DNA of 6,739 nt. Source: Pontiella desulfatans (lineage in GTDB: Bacteria > Verrucomicrobiota > Kiritimatiellia > Kiritimatiellales > Pontiellaceae). Location of the stretch: assembly GCA_029287275.1 (NCBI GenBank), contig JARFRL010000337.1, positions 1 to 6,739 of the forward strand. The letters are read 5' to 3'. Below, one piece after another: positions 1-5,498 of this stretch (positions are counted from its first letter, which is position 1; each line of letters opens with the position of its first letter). The translations under genes were made by a program, and so were the position numbers. The notes under the pieces are model-generated. The model was not told where the DNA came from and ran no database searches. It was given only the letters and a program-made list of their open reading frames with translations.

Positions 1-45
1 ATCGAAGGCGTCATCGTGCTTGCCCGACTCCTCCGGAACGCGTAG
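1..45 (+). CDS. Possible C-terminal end of an upstream gene (partial, unidentified)
   Basis: The frame starting at base 1 reads 14 codons (IEGVIVLARLLRNA) before a TAG at 43-45, mostly with G or C in third position as in the neighbouring genes. It would leave 27 nt before the folE start, a normal operon spacing. Fourteen residues are too few to recognise a family, and other frames of this short stretch are also open: the second plus frame runs to a TAA at 59-61. This is only a candidate for the end of the preceding gene. Confidence 0.25.
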   Translation: MEGVIVLARLLRNA

Positions 46-68
46 TCTCCGCCTCAATTAACGGAGAG
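46..68 (+). promoter_or_regulatory. folE ribosome-binding site, possibly masked in a small hairpin
   Basis: GGAGAG at 63-68 lies 4 nt before the ATG at 73 and is a good Shine-Dalgarno sequence that settles the folE start. TCTCCG at 46-51 is the exact reverse complement of CGGAGA at 62-67, so a 6-bp stem with a 10-nt loop could cover the site. The pairing is directly visible; that it regulates translation is only inference, because stems of this size also arise by chance. Confidence 0.5.
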
Positions 69-72
69 ATTC

Positions 73-615
73 ATGAACGACCTGTATAAAGACATCCTCG
101 CTCGAATCGGCGAAGATCCCGAACGCGAAGGCCTCCTGGACACCCCCGACCGCGCCGCGAAGGCCATGGAATTTCTGACGCGGGGCTATCACCAAAAACT
201 CGAGGACGTCATCAACGACGCCGTCTTCACCGTCGAAGACAATCACATGATCATCGTGAAGGACATCGAGCTTTACAGTCTCTGCGAACACCACATGCTG
301 CCTTTTTTCGGCAAGTGCCACATCGGCTACATTCCCGAAGGCAAAGTGCTCGGCGTGAGCAAACTAGCGCGGATCGTGGACCTCTTCGCCCGACGTCTGC
401 AGATACAGGAGCGTCTCACCAATCAGGTAGCCATGTCGCTGATGGAAACCGTCGCGCCCGAGGGCGTCGGCGTCGTCATCGAGGCGAAACATCTCTGCAT
501 GATGATGCGCGGCGTCGAGAAACAGAACTCCTGCATGATCACCTCCGCCATGCTCGGCAGCTTCCGCTCGGAGCAGTCCACCCGCAACGAGTTCCTCAAA
601 CTCATCGGAAAATAG
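73..615 (+). CDS. folE: GTP cyclohydrolase I (FolE)
   Basis: Cytosolic zinc enzyme converting GTP to 7,8-dihydroneopterin triphosphate plus formate. This is the entry step to tetrahydrofolate and, in many bacteria, to queuosine-type 7-deazaguanines. The 180-residue product is a normal length for FolE. The core CEHH motif at residues 71-74 gives Cys71 and His74 as zinc ligands, and Cys142 is the third; their 3- and 71-residue spacings match Cys110/His113/Cys181 of the E. coli enzyme. His73 and His140 match the catalytic His112 and His179. Family blocks such as DTPDRAAKAM (23-32), GVSKLARIV (94-102) and the C-terminal RNEFLKLI are present. The ATG at 73 has a Shine-Dalgarno 4 nt upstream. A hydrolase gene starts 1 nt after the stop, so the two are probably cotranscribed. 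Nothing indicates damage or the zinc-independent FolE2 type. Confidence 0.97.
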   Translation: MNDLYKDILARIGEDPEREGLLDTPDRAAKAMEFLTRGYHQKLEDVINDAVFTVEDNHMIIVKDIELYSLCEHHMLPFFGKCHIGYIPEGKVLGVSKLARIVDLFARRLQIQERLTNQVAMSLMETVAPEGVGVVIEAKHLCMMMRGVEKQNSCMITSAMLGSFRSEQSTRNEFLKLIGK

Positions 616-616
616 C

Positions 617-1465
617 GTGACGCGGCGCGTGCTTGCTGTCATCGCGGTCGCGGTCCTCGTTTTTCCCGCCGCTGGAAAAACCGAGTTCGCTTACGGAAAC
701 CACAAGGACCAAACGCTCGACCTATATCCCGCGCCCGGCGCGACCCCCGCGCCAACGATGATTTACGTTCACGGCGGGGGTTGGTCCAAAGGCGATAAAG
801 CCCGCGTGGGAATGAAGGCCAGCTATTTCAACGCGAAAGGCTGGAACTTCGTCAGCGCCAATTACCGCCTTCACCCCGACGGAGCACCTCCCAAAAACGT
901 CGAGGACGTCGCCAAAGCCATCGCGTGGGTTCATGACCACGCCGCGGAGCGCGGCGGCGATCCGGATAAACTTTTCATCATGGGGCACTCCGCGGGCGCG
1001 TACCTCGTCGCGCTCGTCGCGACCGACATGCGGCCAATGCTCAAAGCAGGGAAGGATCTATCCGTCATCAAAGGCGTCGTCGCGCTCGACACCCAAGCGT
1101 ACGACATCCCCGAACTGATGAAGGATTCGAGGGGCGGCGGAGCGCTTTATGAAACCATCTTCAGCGCCGACCCGGCTTCTTGGAAAGACGCCTCGCCCAT
1201 CAAGCACGTCGGAAGCGGCAAGAGCGTGCCGCCCTTTCTCATCTGCTTCTCCCGCGGCATGGGCCAGACCGTGAATCCGGGACGACTCAAACAAGCCGAC
1301 AATTTCGCCGCGGCTCTCAGCGTGTTTGGAATTCCAGCCGAGCTCATCGACGCGTCCGACCGCGATCACGCGGAAATCAACCAACGATTCGGCGCGCTTG
1401 ACGACGTGAAAGTCACCGGAGCGACGGAGAGGTTTCTCGCGGGAATTATTAGAGAAATTGATTAA
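617..1465 (+). CDS. Exported alpha/beta hydrolase, BD-FAE/esterase-lipase type
   Basis: Predicted serine hydrolase of 282 residues, substrate unknown. Residues 1-20 look like a Sec signal peptide: two arginines, a hydrophobic run VLAVIAVAVLVF, then PAAG with cleavage likely near residue 20, so the enzyme should act in the periplasm. The oxyanion motif HGGGW is at 52-56, the YRLHP segment at 83-87, and the nucleophile elbow GHSAG at 123-127 with Ser125. His251 in DRDHAEIN is the likely catalytic histidine. The usual catalytic-acid loop (HGDxDxxVP-like, after PPFLI) reads FSRGMGQTV at 211-219 and has no Asp or Glu, so the acid may come from elsewhere or activity may be altered. The start is a GTG 1 nt after the folE stop; GGAAAA at 607-612 may serve as a weak ribosome-binding site. 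Cotranscription with folE is likely, but a functional link is not evident. Confidence 0.88.
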   Translation: MTRRVLAVIAVAVLVFPAAGKTEFAYGNHKDQTLDLYPAPGATPAPTMIYVHGGGWSKGDKARVGMKASYFNAKGWNFVSANYRLHPDGAPPKNVEDVAKAIAWVHDHAAERGGDPDKLFIMGHSAGAYLVALVATDMRPMLKAGKDLSVIKGVVALDTQAYDIPELMKDSRGGGALYETIFSADPASWKDASPIKHVGSGKSVPPFLICFSRGMGQTVNPGRLKQADNFAAALSVFGIPAELIDASDRDHAEINQRFGALDDVKVTGATERFLAGIIREID

Positions 1466-1722
1466 CCGCGGTGGTCAAAGACCTCGACCACCACGTTGCT
1501 CTGAAGCTTGACCTCGATCCGATCATAAATCAAAACCCGCGAGTTCTCCGTGACGGAATTGATGTTCGGCTTCCCCAGTTTGTCCAGCACGTCGGCGTAG
1601 GAGTCGCCAACGTTCACGTCCGCTTTTTCACTCCGCACGGGCAATTCGACGCTTTCTTCCGCGCGCTCGCATCCGACGAGGGCCATCGAAAAAAGAGCGA
1701 GCACTATGATGAGCTGTTTCAT
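1462..1722 (-). CDS. Small lipoprotein with BamE/SmpA-like domain pattern
   Basis: An 86-residue product with a lipoprotein signal peptide: MKQ, a hydrophobic stretch (residues 4-15) and the lipobox LVGC with Cys18 as the lipidated residue. The residue after it is Glu, not the inner-membrane-retention Asp of enterobacteria, so an outer-membrane location is plausible. The mature part has VNVGDSYADVLDKLGKPN (36-53) followed by short beta-strand-like segments with YDRIEVKL and VVVEVFD. This resembles the G-x(n)-V-x(n)-LG-x-P pattern of BamE/SmpA/OmlA-like domains, though it is shorter than BamE (E. coli about 113 residues) and I cannot assign it to that family firmly. An excellent GGAGG (plus-strand 1728-1732) lies 5 nt before the ATG. 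It is divergent from the gsp block and convergent with the hydrolase. Its job is unknown; a role in outer-membrane protein assembly or as a pilotin-like helper for the nearby secretion system is speculation. Confidence 0.85.
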   Translation of the reverse strand: MKQLIIVLALFSMALVGCERAEESVELPVRSEKADVNVGDSYADVLDKLGKPNINSVTENSRVLIYDRIEVKLQSNVVVEVFDHRG

Positions 1723-1741
1723 AACCGCCTCCGATTAAAGG

Positions 1742-1771
1742 AGTGTACGCGCGCCGCGGCGCGCGCTTCAA
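1742..1771 (-). promoter_or_regulatory. Candidate promoter of the lipoprotein gene with a palindromic spacer
   Basis: On the minus strand TTGAAG (plus 1766-1771) and TACACT (plus 1742-1747) each match 4 of 6 bases of the sigma-70 -35 and -10 consensus and are 18 nt apart. The predicted start near 1735 would give a leader of about a dozen bases that still contains the GGAGG. The 18-nt spacer is exactly a perfect palindrome. The placement is convincing for the lipoprotein gene; the hexamers are only moderate, so this remains a prediction. Confidence 0.42.
1748..1765. repeat. Perfect 18-bp GC palindrome (possible operator)
   Basis: The sequence CGCGCGCCGCGGCGCGCG equals its own reverse complement over all 18 positions and consists only of G and C. 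It could bind a dimeric regulator or form a 7-bp stem with a 4-nt loop. It is not followed by a T-run on either strand and no gene ends here, so it is not a usual terminator. Simple alternating GC sequence can be palindromic by chance in GC-rich DNA, which lowers confidence in a function. Confidence 0.5.
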
Positions 1772-1924
1772 CTCAAATTTCACCGCGGTTTGGCCGCCGC
1801 CCGCGGCTAACAGCGCGGACTCGAAGACTTTAACCGCCTTTCGCGGGATTGGGAGGCAATAAAAAGCGGGTCATGTTTGTCTTTATTTAACGCCAACGAA
1901 TTGGGAATGTCCCATCTGGTATTT

Positions 1925-2335
1925 ATGAAGCGATCATCCGCATCCAAAAAGGGCATGACCCTTGTCGAAGTTCTCTTGGCCATCGTGATTCTCAGCGTGG
2001 GCGTCACGTCGATGATGATCGCCATGTCGCAATGCCTTTCCGTCGTGCGAACCGCCCGCAATCGCGAGGTCGCCCGCGGGCTGATTCGACGCGTCGACAT
2101 AGAAAACCCGATCGAAAAAGTCGATTTGGACGAGCTCTCGGAATCAGGCGATTTCAACGACTTGAAAGGCTACGTATGGTTCCGCGACATCATCATGGTC
2201 GACGAGGAGGAACGTCCCGGACTGTTCGAGGTCACCACGCGCGTCCAATGGTCGGAGCGCGGCCGCGACGCTTTCGAGGAAATCACCCTCTTCAAATACG
2301 CGCCCGACGCCGAAAGCGTCTCGAGAGAAATCTAA
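1925..2335 (+). CDS. gspI: Type II secretion minor pseudopilin GspI
   Basis: Minor pseudopilin of the T2SS, expected to sit with GspJ and GspK at the tip of the periplasmic pseudopilus and anchored in the inner membrane before assembly. From the ATG at 1925 the product is 136 residues: a basic ten-residue leader MKRSSASKKG, the prepilin peptidase site G10|M11, Glu15 at mature position +5, and a hydrophobic helix TLVEVLLAIVILSVGVTSMMIAM. The late segment FEVTTRVQWSERGRDAFEEITL fits the conserved GspI beta-strand region (V-x-W-x-x-x-G). The reading frame extends upstream to an ATG at 1907 and a TTG at 1877. I chose 1925 because it gives the normal leader length, but none of the three has a clear Shine-Dalgarno. 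It is the first gene of the block, 7 nt before gspJ. Confidence 0.87.
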   Translation: MKRSSASKKGMTLVEVLLAIVILSVGVTSMMIAMSQCLSVVRTARNREVARGLIRRVDIENPIEKVDLDELSESGDFNDLKGYVWFRDIIMVDEEERPGLFEVTTRVQWSERGRDAFEEITLFKYAPDAESVSREI

Positions 2336-2342
2336 CCGAACC

Positions 2343-3107
2343 GTGAAAAAAAACCGTCTCCATCCGAACCGAAAACCAGGCTTCACGCTGATCGAATTGC
2401 TGGTGGCGCTCGTGGTCATGACGATCGCGTTGTCGATCGCGTACAGCGCCTTCACCGGAACGCTGCGCGGCTGGAAACGCGGCATGGAAGTGATCGACGG
2501 CATCAAACACGGCGACTTCGCGATGACCCAACTCGTTTCAGCGCTCAACTCGGCCATCTATTTCTACAATCCCCGCAAGACCTACGCCTTCACCTTCGAG
2601 AAGAATTCATCCGGCGGTCTACCGGCCGACTCCATCAGTTTCGTCACCTCCAGCGGCGCGTTCATGCCAGCCGACTCCCCGTTCGCGAAAGGCCCGCACC
2701 GCATCAACCTTTTCATCGACGATGAAAACGGCGCGCCCGCCCTGTTCGCCACGACCATGCCCGCCATCGCGAACGCCGAGGAGGTCGAGGACGATTTCAT
2801 CGAGGAGCCCGTGCTGGTTTCCACCATCGTGCAAGGCCTGGAAATCCTTTTCTGGGACGAGGAAAACGAGGACTGGACCGAGGAATGGGAGCCGGAAAAC
2901 TCGCTCCCCGCCCGTGTGCTGCTCACGGTTTTCGTGCAACCGGAGGATTCGGACGACGAACCCATCGAGTTCAACCGCGTCATCGAAATCCCCGCGGCGT
3001 CATCCGTGAAAGAGAAGCTATCGGGCCCCACCATCTCGGGAGAGAGCGCGAACTCCACCGCGGGAGGAAGCGGACGAACCACAACCGTTAGCCCACCGAC
3101 AAAATGA
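2343..3107 (+). CDS. gspJ: Type II secretion minor pseudopilin GspJ
   Basis: Minor pseudopilin that forms the tip complex with GspI and GspK. The 254-residue product has a basic leader ending KPG with cleavage G13|F14, Glu18 at +5, and the N-terminal helix FTLIELLVALVVMTIALSIAYSAF. The family-typical strand segment is LVSTIVQGLEILFWDEENEDWTEEW (158-182), followed by SLPARVLLTVFV (187-198), which fits the GspJ pattern of a W-x-x-x-W acidic loop then LP-x-x-V. It is longer than many GspJ proteins because of acidic stretches (AEEVEDDFIEEP, PEDSDDEPIEF) and a Ser/Thr/Gly-rich low-complexity tail from about residue 220. The start is GTG at 2343, 7 nt after gspI, without a close Shine-Dalgarno, so coupling to gspI translation is likely. 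Eight consecutive A residues follow at codons 2-4. Its stop overlaps the gspK start in an ATGA. Confidence 0.92.
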   Translation: MKKNRLHPNRKPGFTLIELLVALVVMTIALSIAYSAFTGTLRGWKRGMEVIDGIKHGDFAMTQLVSALNSAIYFYNPRKTYAFTFEKNSSGGLPADSISFVTSSGAFMPADSPFAKGPHRINLFIDDENGAPALFATTMPAIANAEEVEDDFIEEPVLVSTIVQGLEILFWDEENEDWTEEWEPENSLPARVLLTVFVQPEDSDDEPIEFNRVIEIPAASSVKEKLSGPTISGESANSTAGGSGRTTTVSPPTK

Positions 3108-4111
3108 ACACGCGACACACATCCAAACGAAAAAAAGAGGGCGCCGCGCTGATGGTCGCGCTGTGGGTGCTCATCATTCTGTCGTTCATCGTCGGCTCCT
3201 TCGCGTTCGAAGTGAACCTGGAAGCCATGCTCGTGTCCCACAAACGAAAGAAATTTCAGGCTGAAATGATGGCCCTCTCCGGCATCGAATACGCCAAAGC
3301 GATTCTCGACAACCGCGCCGACGCCAAACAGCTCGAAATCGAGGACATGGACGAGGACAAAGACGGCTTCATGCAGGCGGCCCTATTCACCCAACGCGGG
3401 CTGCCCACGAGCTCCAGCATCGAGTTCGAGAACGGCGCGCGCTTCACCGTCACCCTCGAGTCGGCCGAGGCCGGACGAAACGTCAACCTGCTCACTCGTC
3501 AGCAATGGCTGGAGATCTTCGAGATGGCGAACGTCCCCTCCACCGATTGGGACGCCATGATCGATTGCCTCGCGGACTGGATCGACGAAAACGATCTGCA
3601 TCAGATCGACGGCGCCGAATCGGACGACCCCTTCTACGAAGAGGCGGGCTACCCGGTCAAAAACGGTCCGCTCGACAGCGTCGATGAATTACTTCTGGTT
3701 AAAAACTGGGGCGCGGACATCCTTTACGGAAAACCCGCCGACGAGGAAAGCGACGAGATTTTCGGCATCGCCAGCATCCTGACCGTCTGGGGAGACGGCA
3801 AGGTCAACCTCAACACCGCGACCGACGACGTGCTGCTCAGTTACGCGGAATACGAGGACTGGGAACTCCAAGGCGTTCGCGAGGTGATCCTCGGCGAGGA
3901 CCAGGAAGCCGGCACGCTCGACGACGGCATCCGCGATCTCGGCGAAGTGAGCGCCGATCCCAACAAATTTAAATTGCAAAGTAGTTTCGTGAAGGTAACT
4001 TCTGTTGGGGATATTCACGGAAGCCAATATCAGATCGAAGCGATCTTCCTGCAGAAGAACAAAGACTCCGTGGTGGTTTACTGGAATGAAGGACCTGTTA
4101 AGGAAAATTAA
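3104..4111 (+). CDS. gspK: Type II secretion minor pseudopilin GspK
   Basis: Large minor pseudopilin that caps the T2SS pseudopilus; 335 residues, the usual length. The leader is very basic (MNTRHTSKRKKEG), cleavage G13|A14, and the mature +5 residue is Val instead of Glu, as is characteristic of GspK. A hydrophobic helix covers residues 14-35. The globular part carries the family signatures NLLTRQQWLEIF (128-139), DWIDENDLHQIDGAES (158-173), PVKNGPLDSVDEL (184-196) and GKVNLNTATDDVL (232-244). The acidic DWIDEND region is compatible with calcium binding, as known for GspK. A further DxDxDG motif is at residues 83-88. The start overlaps the gspJ stop (ATGA) and the 3' end overlaps gspL by 26 nt. 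Codons for residues about 287-309 are unusually AT-rich compared with the rest of the gene. Confidence 0.95.
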   Translation: MNTRHTSKRKKEGAALMVALWVLIILSFIVGSFAFEVNLEAMLVSHKRKKFQAEMMALSGIEYAKAILDNRADAKQLEIEDMDEDKDGFMQAALFTQRGLPTSSSIEFENGARFTVTLESAEAGRNVNLLTRQQWLEIFEMANVPSTDWDAMIDCLADWIDENDLHQIDGAESDDPFYEEAGYPVKNGPLDSVDELLLVKNWGADILYGKPADEESDEIFGIASILTVWGDGKVNLNTATDDVLLSYAEYEDWELQGVREVILGEDQEAGTLDDGIRDLGEVSADPNKFKLQSSFVKVTSVGDIHGSQYQIEAIFLQKNKDSVVVYWNEGPVKEN

Positions 4112-5498
4112 ATTACGCGAGAAGACCATCACCGCGGCGTGTCGAACGCCGGATGGGATCGAGTGGACCACGTTCAAGGTCAACACCGATGGGCGCGAGC
4201 TCGTGGAGCAAAGCTCCATGCCGCTCGAGCTCCCGGCGGGCCTGGCGGATGAAGCCCTCGCGGAGCGGGATCTCCCCGACGATGTTTCCGAACACGTCCG
4301 AGGCGAGGTTACCGTGGCCCTGCGCGCCTCGGAACTGCTCACGCGAACCATGGTTTTCCCCACCGGCGATGAAAACGAAGTCGCGGAGATGATCGGCTTC
4401 CAGATGGACAAGATCTCCCCCTTCCCGATCGATCAGCTCGCCATGTCCCACGAGATCCTCTTGAAGAACGAGGATTCCTCCGAGGTGTTGATGGCCGCGG
4501 CCAAACGGGCGCGCATCGACGCGATCGGCGAAATGTTCGAGAAGAAAGGCGTGCGCATTCACAGCATCGACGCCCGCGTGTTGGGATGGATTCAATTGCT
4601 GCGCGACGCCGACCACCTCGCGGATTCCGGGTGCGAGATTCTAATCATCGTGGACGGCGTCGATTTCGTCCTCGCGGTGCTCAACGAGGGCCGTCCCATC
4701 ACCTTCCGTTCGTTGCCCGCGCGCCTCGACGACATGTCCGTGATCGACGAGCTGACCCACGAAATCGCGTATACCCTCACCACCCTCGACGCGGAACACG
4801 AACTACCCGCGCCGAAAAGCTTTCAGTTTTGGTCCTTGGGCGAGGTGCCCGCGCCCCTGCGCTCCAAGCTCGCCGAAAAATGCGGCGTAAAGGTCGACTA
4901 TCACGATCTCGCCGACCTCCCCCCGCTTTCGGAGGGCATGGCGCGCCGGACGCTCAGCGAGGAAAATCATATCGAGCTCATTCCCGCCGAATGGATCGAG
5001 CATATGAAGCGACAGACGCTCAACAAACGCTTCAGCATCATCGCGGGCGGCGTCGCGGTGGTTTGGGTCATCGTGCTGCTAGGTTTTTTCTCCGTGTTCA
5101 AGGCGCGCGACATGAAGCTCAACGCCGTCCGCGGCGACGCCAACGCGATCGCCCCTATGGCGCGGCAGGCCGAGGCGAATCAGCGCAAACTGAAGGCGTT
5201 GCGCGTCTACACCGACCGTTCCGACTCCTCGCTCGAGTGCCTGCGTGAAGTGACCCGCGTGCTGCCCGTCGGCGACATTGAATTCGTCTCCTACGGCTAC
5301 GACAAAAACAAGGGCGTCACCCTCCGCGGCACGGGACGGGACAAAAGCATCGTCACCGACTTCTTCGCGACGCTCAACAAATCCGATCTTTTCGATGGGA
5401 TTCGCAACGAGTCCGTCAACGAGAAAGTCACCAAGGGCGTCAGGCGGGCCATCTTTTCCGTTTCGTTGCCCTTGGCGGAGAAGGAGGAATCGAAATGA
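4086..5498 (+). CDS. gspL: Type II secretion assembly-platform protein GspL
   Basis: Bitopic inner-membrane protein linking the cytoplasmic secretion ATPase GspE to the platform with GspM. From the ATG at 4086 it has 470 residues. The cytoplasmic part (1 to about 312) is PilM/actin-like in pattern, with RGEVTVALRASELLTRTMVFP (72-92), GFQMDKISPFPIDQL (104-118) and EILIIVDG (184-191). The IELIPAEW motif (296-303) resembles the PilN-type start INLLP-x-E, followed by a single membrane helix at about 316-337 and a periplasmic ferredoxin-like-sized domain to the end. This PilM+PilN-like fusion is the GspL hallmark. The frame is open upstream to a TTG at 4005, but that would overlap gspK by over 100 nt; ATG 4086 gives a 26-nt overlap and a natural N-terminus. 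No strong Shine-Dalgarno is seen, consistent with coupling to gspK. The stop overlaps gspM by 4 nt. Confidence 0.9.
   Translation: MKDLLRKIKLREKTITAACRTPDGIEWTTFKVNTDGRELVEQSSMPLELPAGLADEALAERDLPDDVSEHVRGEVTVALRASELLTRTMVFPTGDENEVAEMIGFQMDKISPFPIDQLAMSHEILLKNEDSSEVLMAAAKRARIDAIGEMFEKKGVRIHSIDARVLGWIQLLRDADHLADSGCEILIIVDGVDFVLAVLNEGRPITFRSLPARLDDMSVIDELTHEIAYTLTTLDAEHELPAPKSFQFWSLGEVPAPLRSKLAEKCGVKVDYHDLADLPPLSEGMARRTLSEENHIELIPAEWIEHMKRQTLNKRFSIIAGGVAVVWVIVLLGFFSVFKARDMKLNAVRGDANAIAPMARQAEANQRKLKALRVYTDRSDSSLECLREVTRVLPVGDIEFVSYGYDKNKGVTLRGTGRDKSIVTDFFATLNKSDLFDGIRNESVNEKVTKGVRRAIFSVSLPLAEKEESK
5481..5487 (+). promoter_or_regulatory. Strong ribosome-binding site of gspM
   Basis: AAGGAGG lies 7 nt before the gspM ATG at 5495, inside the end of gspL. 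It is the best Shine-Dalgarno in the gsp block and stands out because gspI, gspJ, gspK and the metallo-hydrolase lack clear ones. It suggests gspM can be initiated independently of gspL termination. Confidence 0.8.

Larger units (their letters stand above)
1723..1924. other. Divergent intergenic region between lipoprotein gene and gsp block
   Basis: This 202-nt gap is the only sizeable non-coding stretch of the window and must hold the start signals for both flanking units. It contains the candidate lipoprotein promoter and its palindrome, and three CCGCGG sites (1754-1759, 1783-1788, 1801-1806). The half next to gspI is richer in A and T. No convincing promoter was found for the gsp direction: GGGAGG at 1851-1856 has no well-placed start codon, and TTGGGA (1849-1854) has only a poor -10 partner. 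A five-codon ORF (ATG 1873, TAA 1888-1890) is present but unsupported. TGGGA (1902-1906) and TCCCA (1910-1914) form a tiny inverted repeat around the ATG at 1907. Confidence 0.6.

Noticed and set aside
1470..1492. Inverted repeat GGTGGTC / GACCACC (7-bp stem, 9-nt loop) just after the hydrolase stop, as a terminator
   Set aside because: It has no T-run after the stem on either strand and lies in the coding end of the lipoprotein gene, so a rho-independent terminator is not supported.
1849..1877. Sigma-70 promoter for the gsp block from TTGGGA (1849-1854) with CATGTT (1872-1877)
   Set aside because: The -10 element matches only 3 of 6 consensus bases, so I cannot support the call; the true promoter was not identified.
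1873..1890. Five-codon leader ORF (MFVFI) before gspI as an attenuator
   Set aside because: There is no regulatory codon run, no terminator hairpin after it, and its ribosome-binding site is badly spaced.
1877..1924. Upstream starts of gspI at TTG 1877 or ATG 1907
   Set aside because: They would lengthen the prepilin leader from 10 to 26 or 16 residues and have no well-spaced Shine-Dalgarno; ATG 1925 gives a normal basic leader. The choice is not certain.
2582..3241. A 219-codon open frame on the minus strand across gspJ and the start of gspK
   Set aside because: It lies wholly opposite clearly identified genes, is low-complexity Ser-rich in translation, and shows no motif; it is a by-product of GC-biased codons.
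4005..4085. Upstream start of gspL at TTG 4005
   Set aside because: It would add 27 residues without GspL character and overlap gspK by 107 nt.
3689..4411. A 240-codon minus-strand open frame across gspK and gspL
   Set aside because: It is antisense to two recognised genes, has no motif and no good ribosome-binding site.
4586..5248. A 220-codon open frame on the plus strand inside gspL
   Set aside because: The translation is extremely Arg-rich with no recognisable domain, and the overlapping gspL frame has clear family features.
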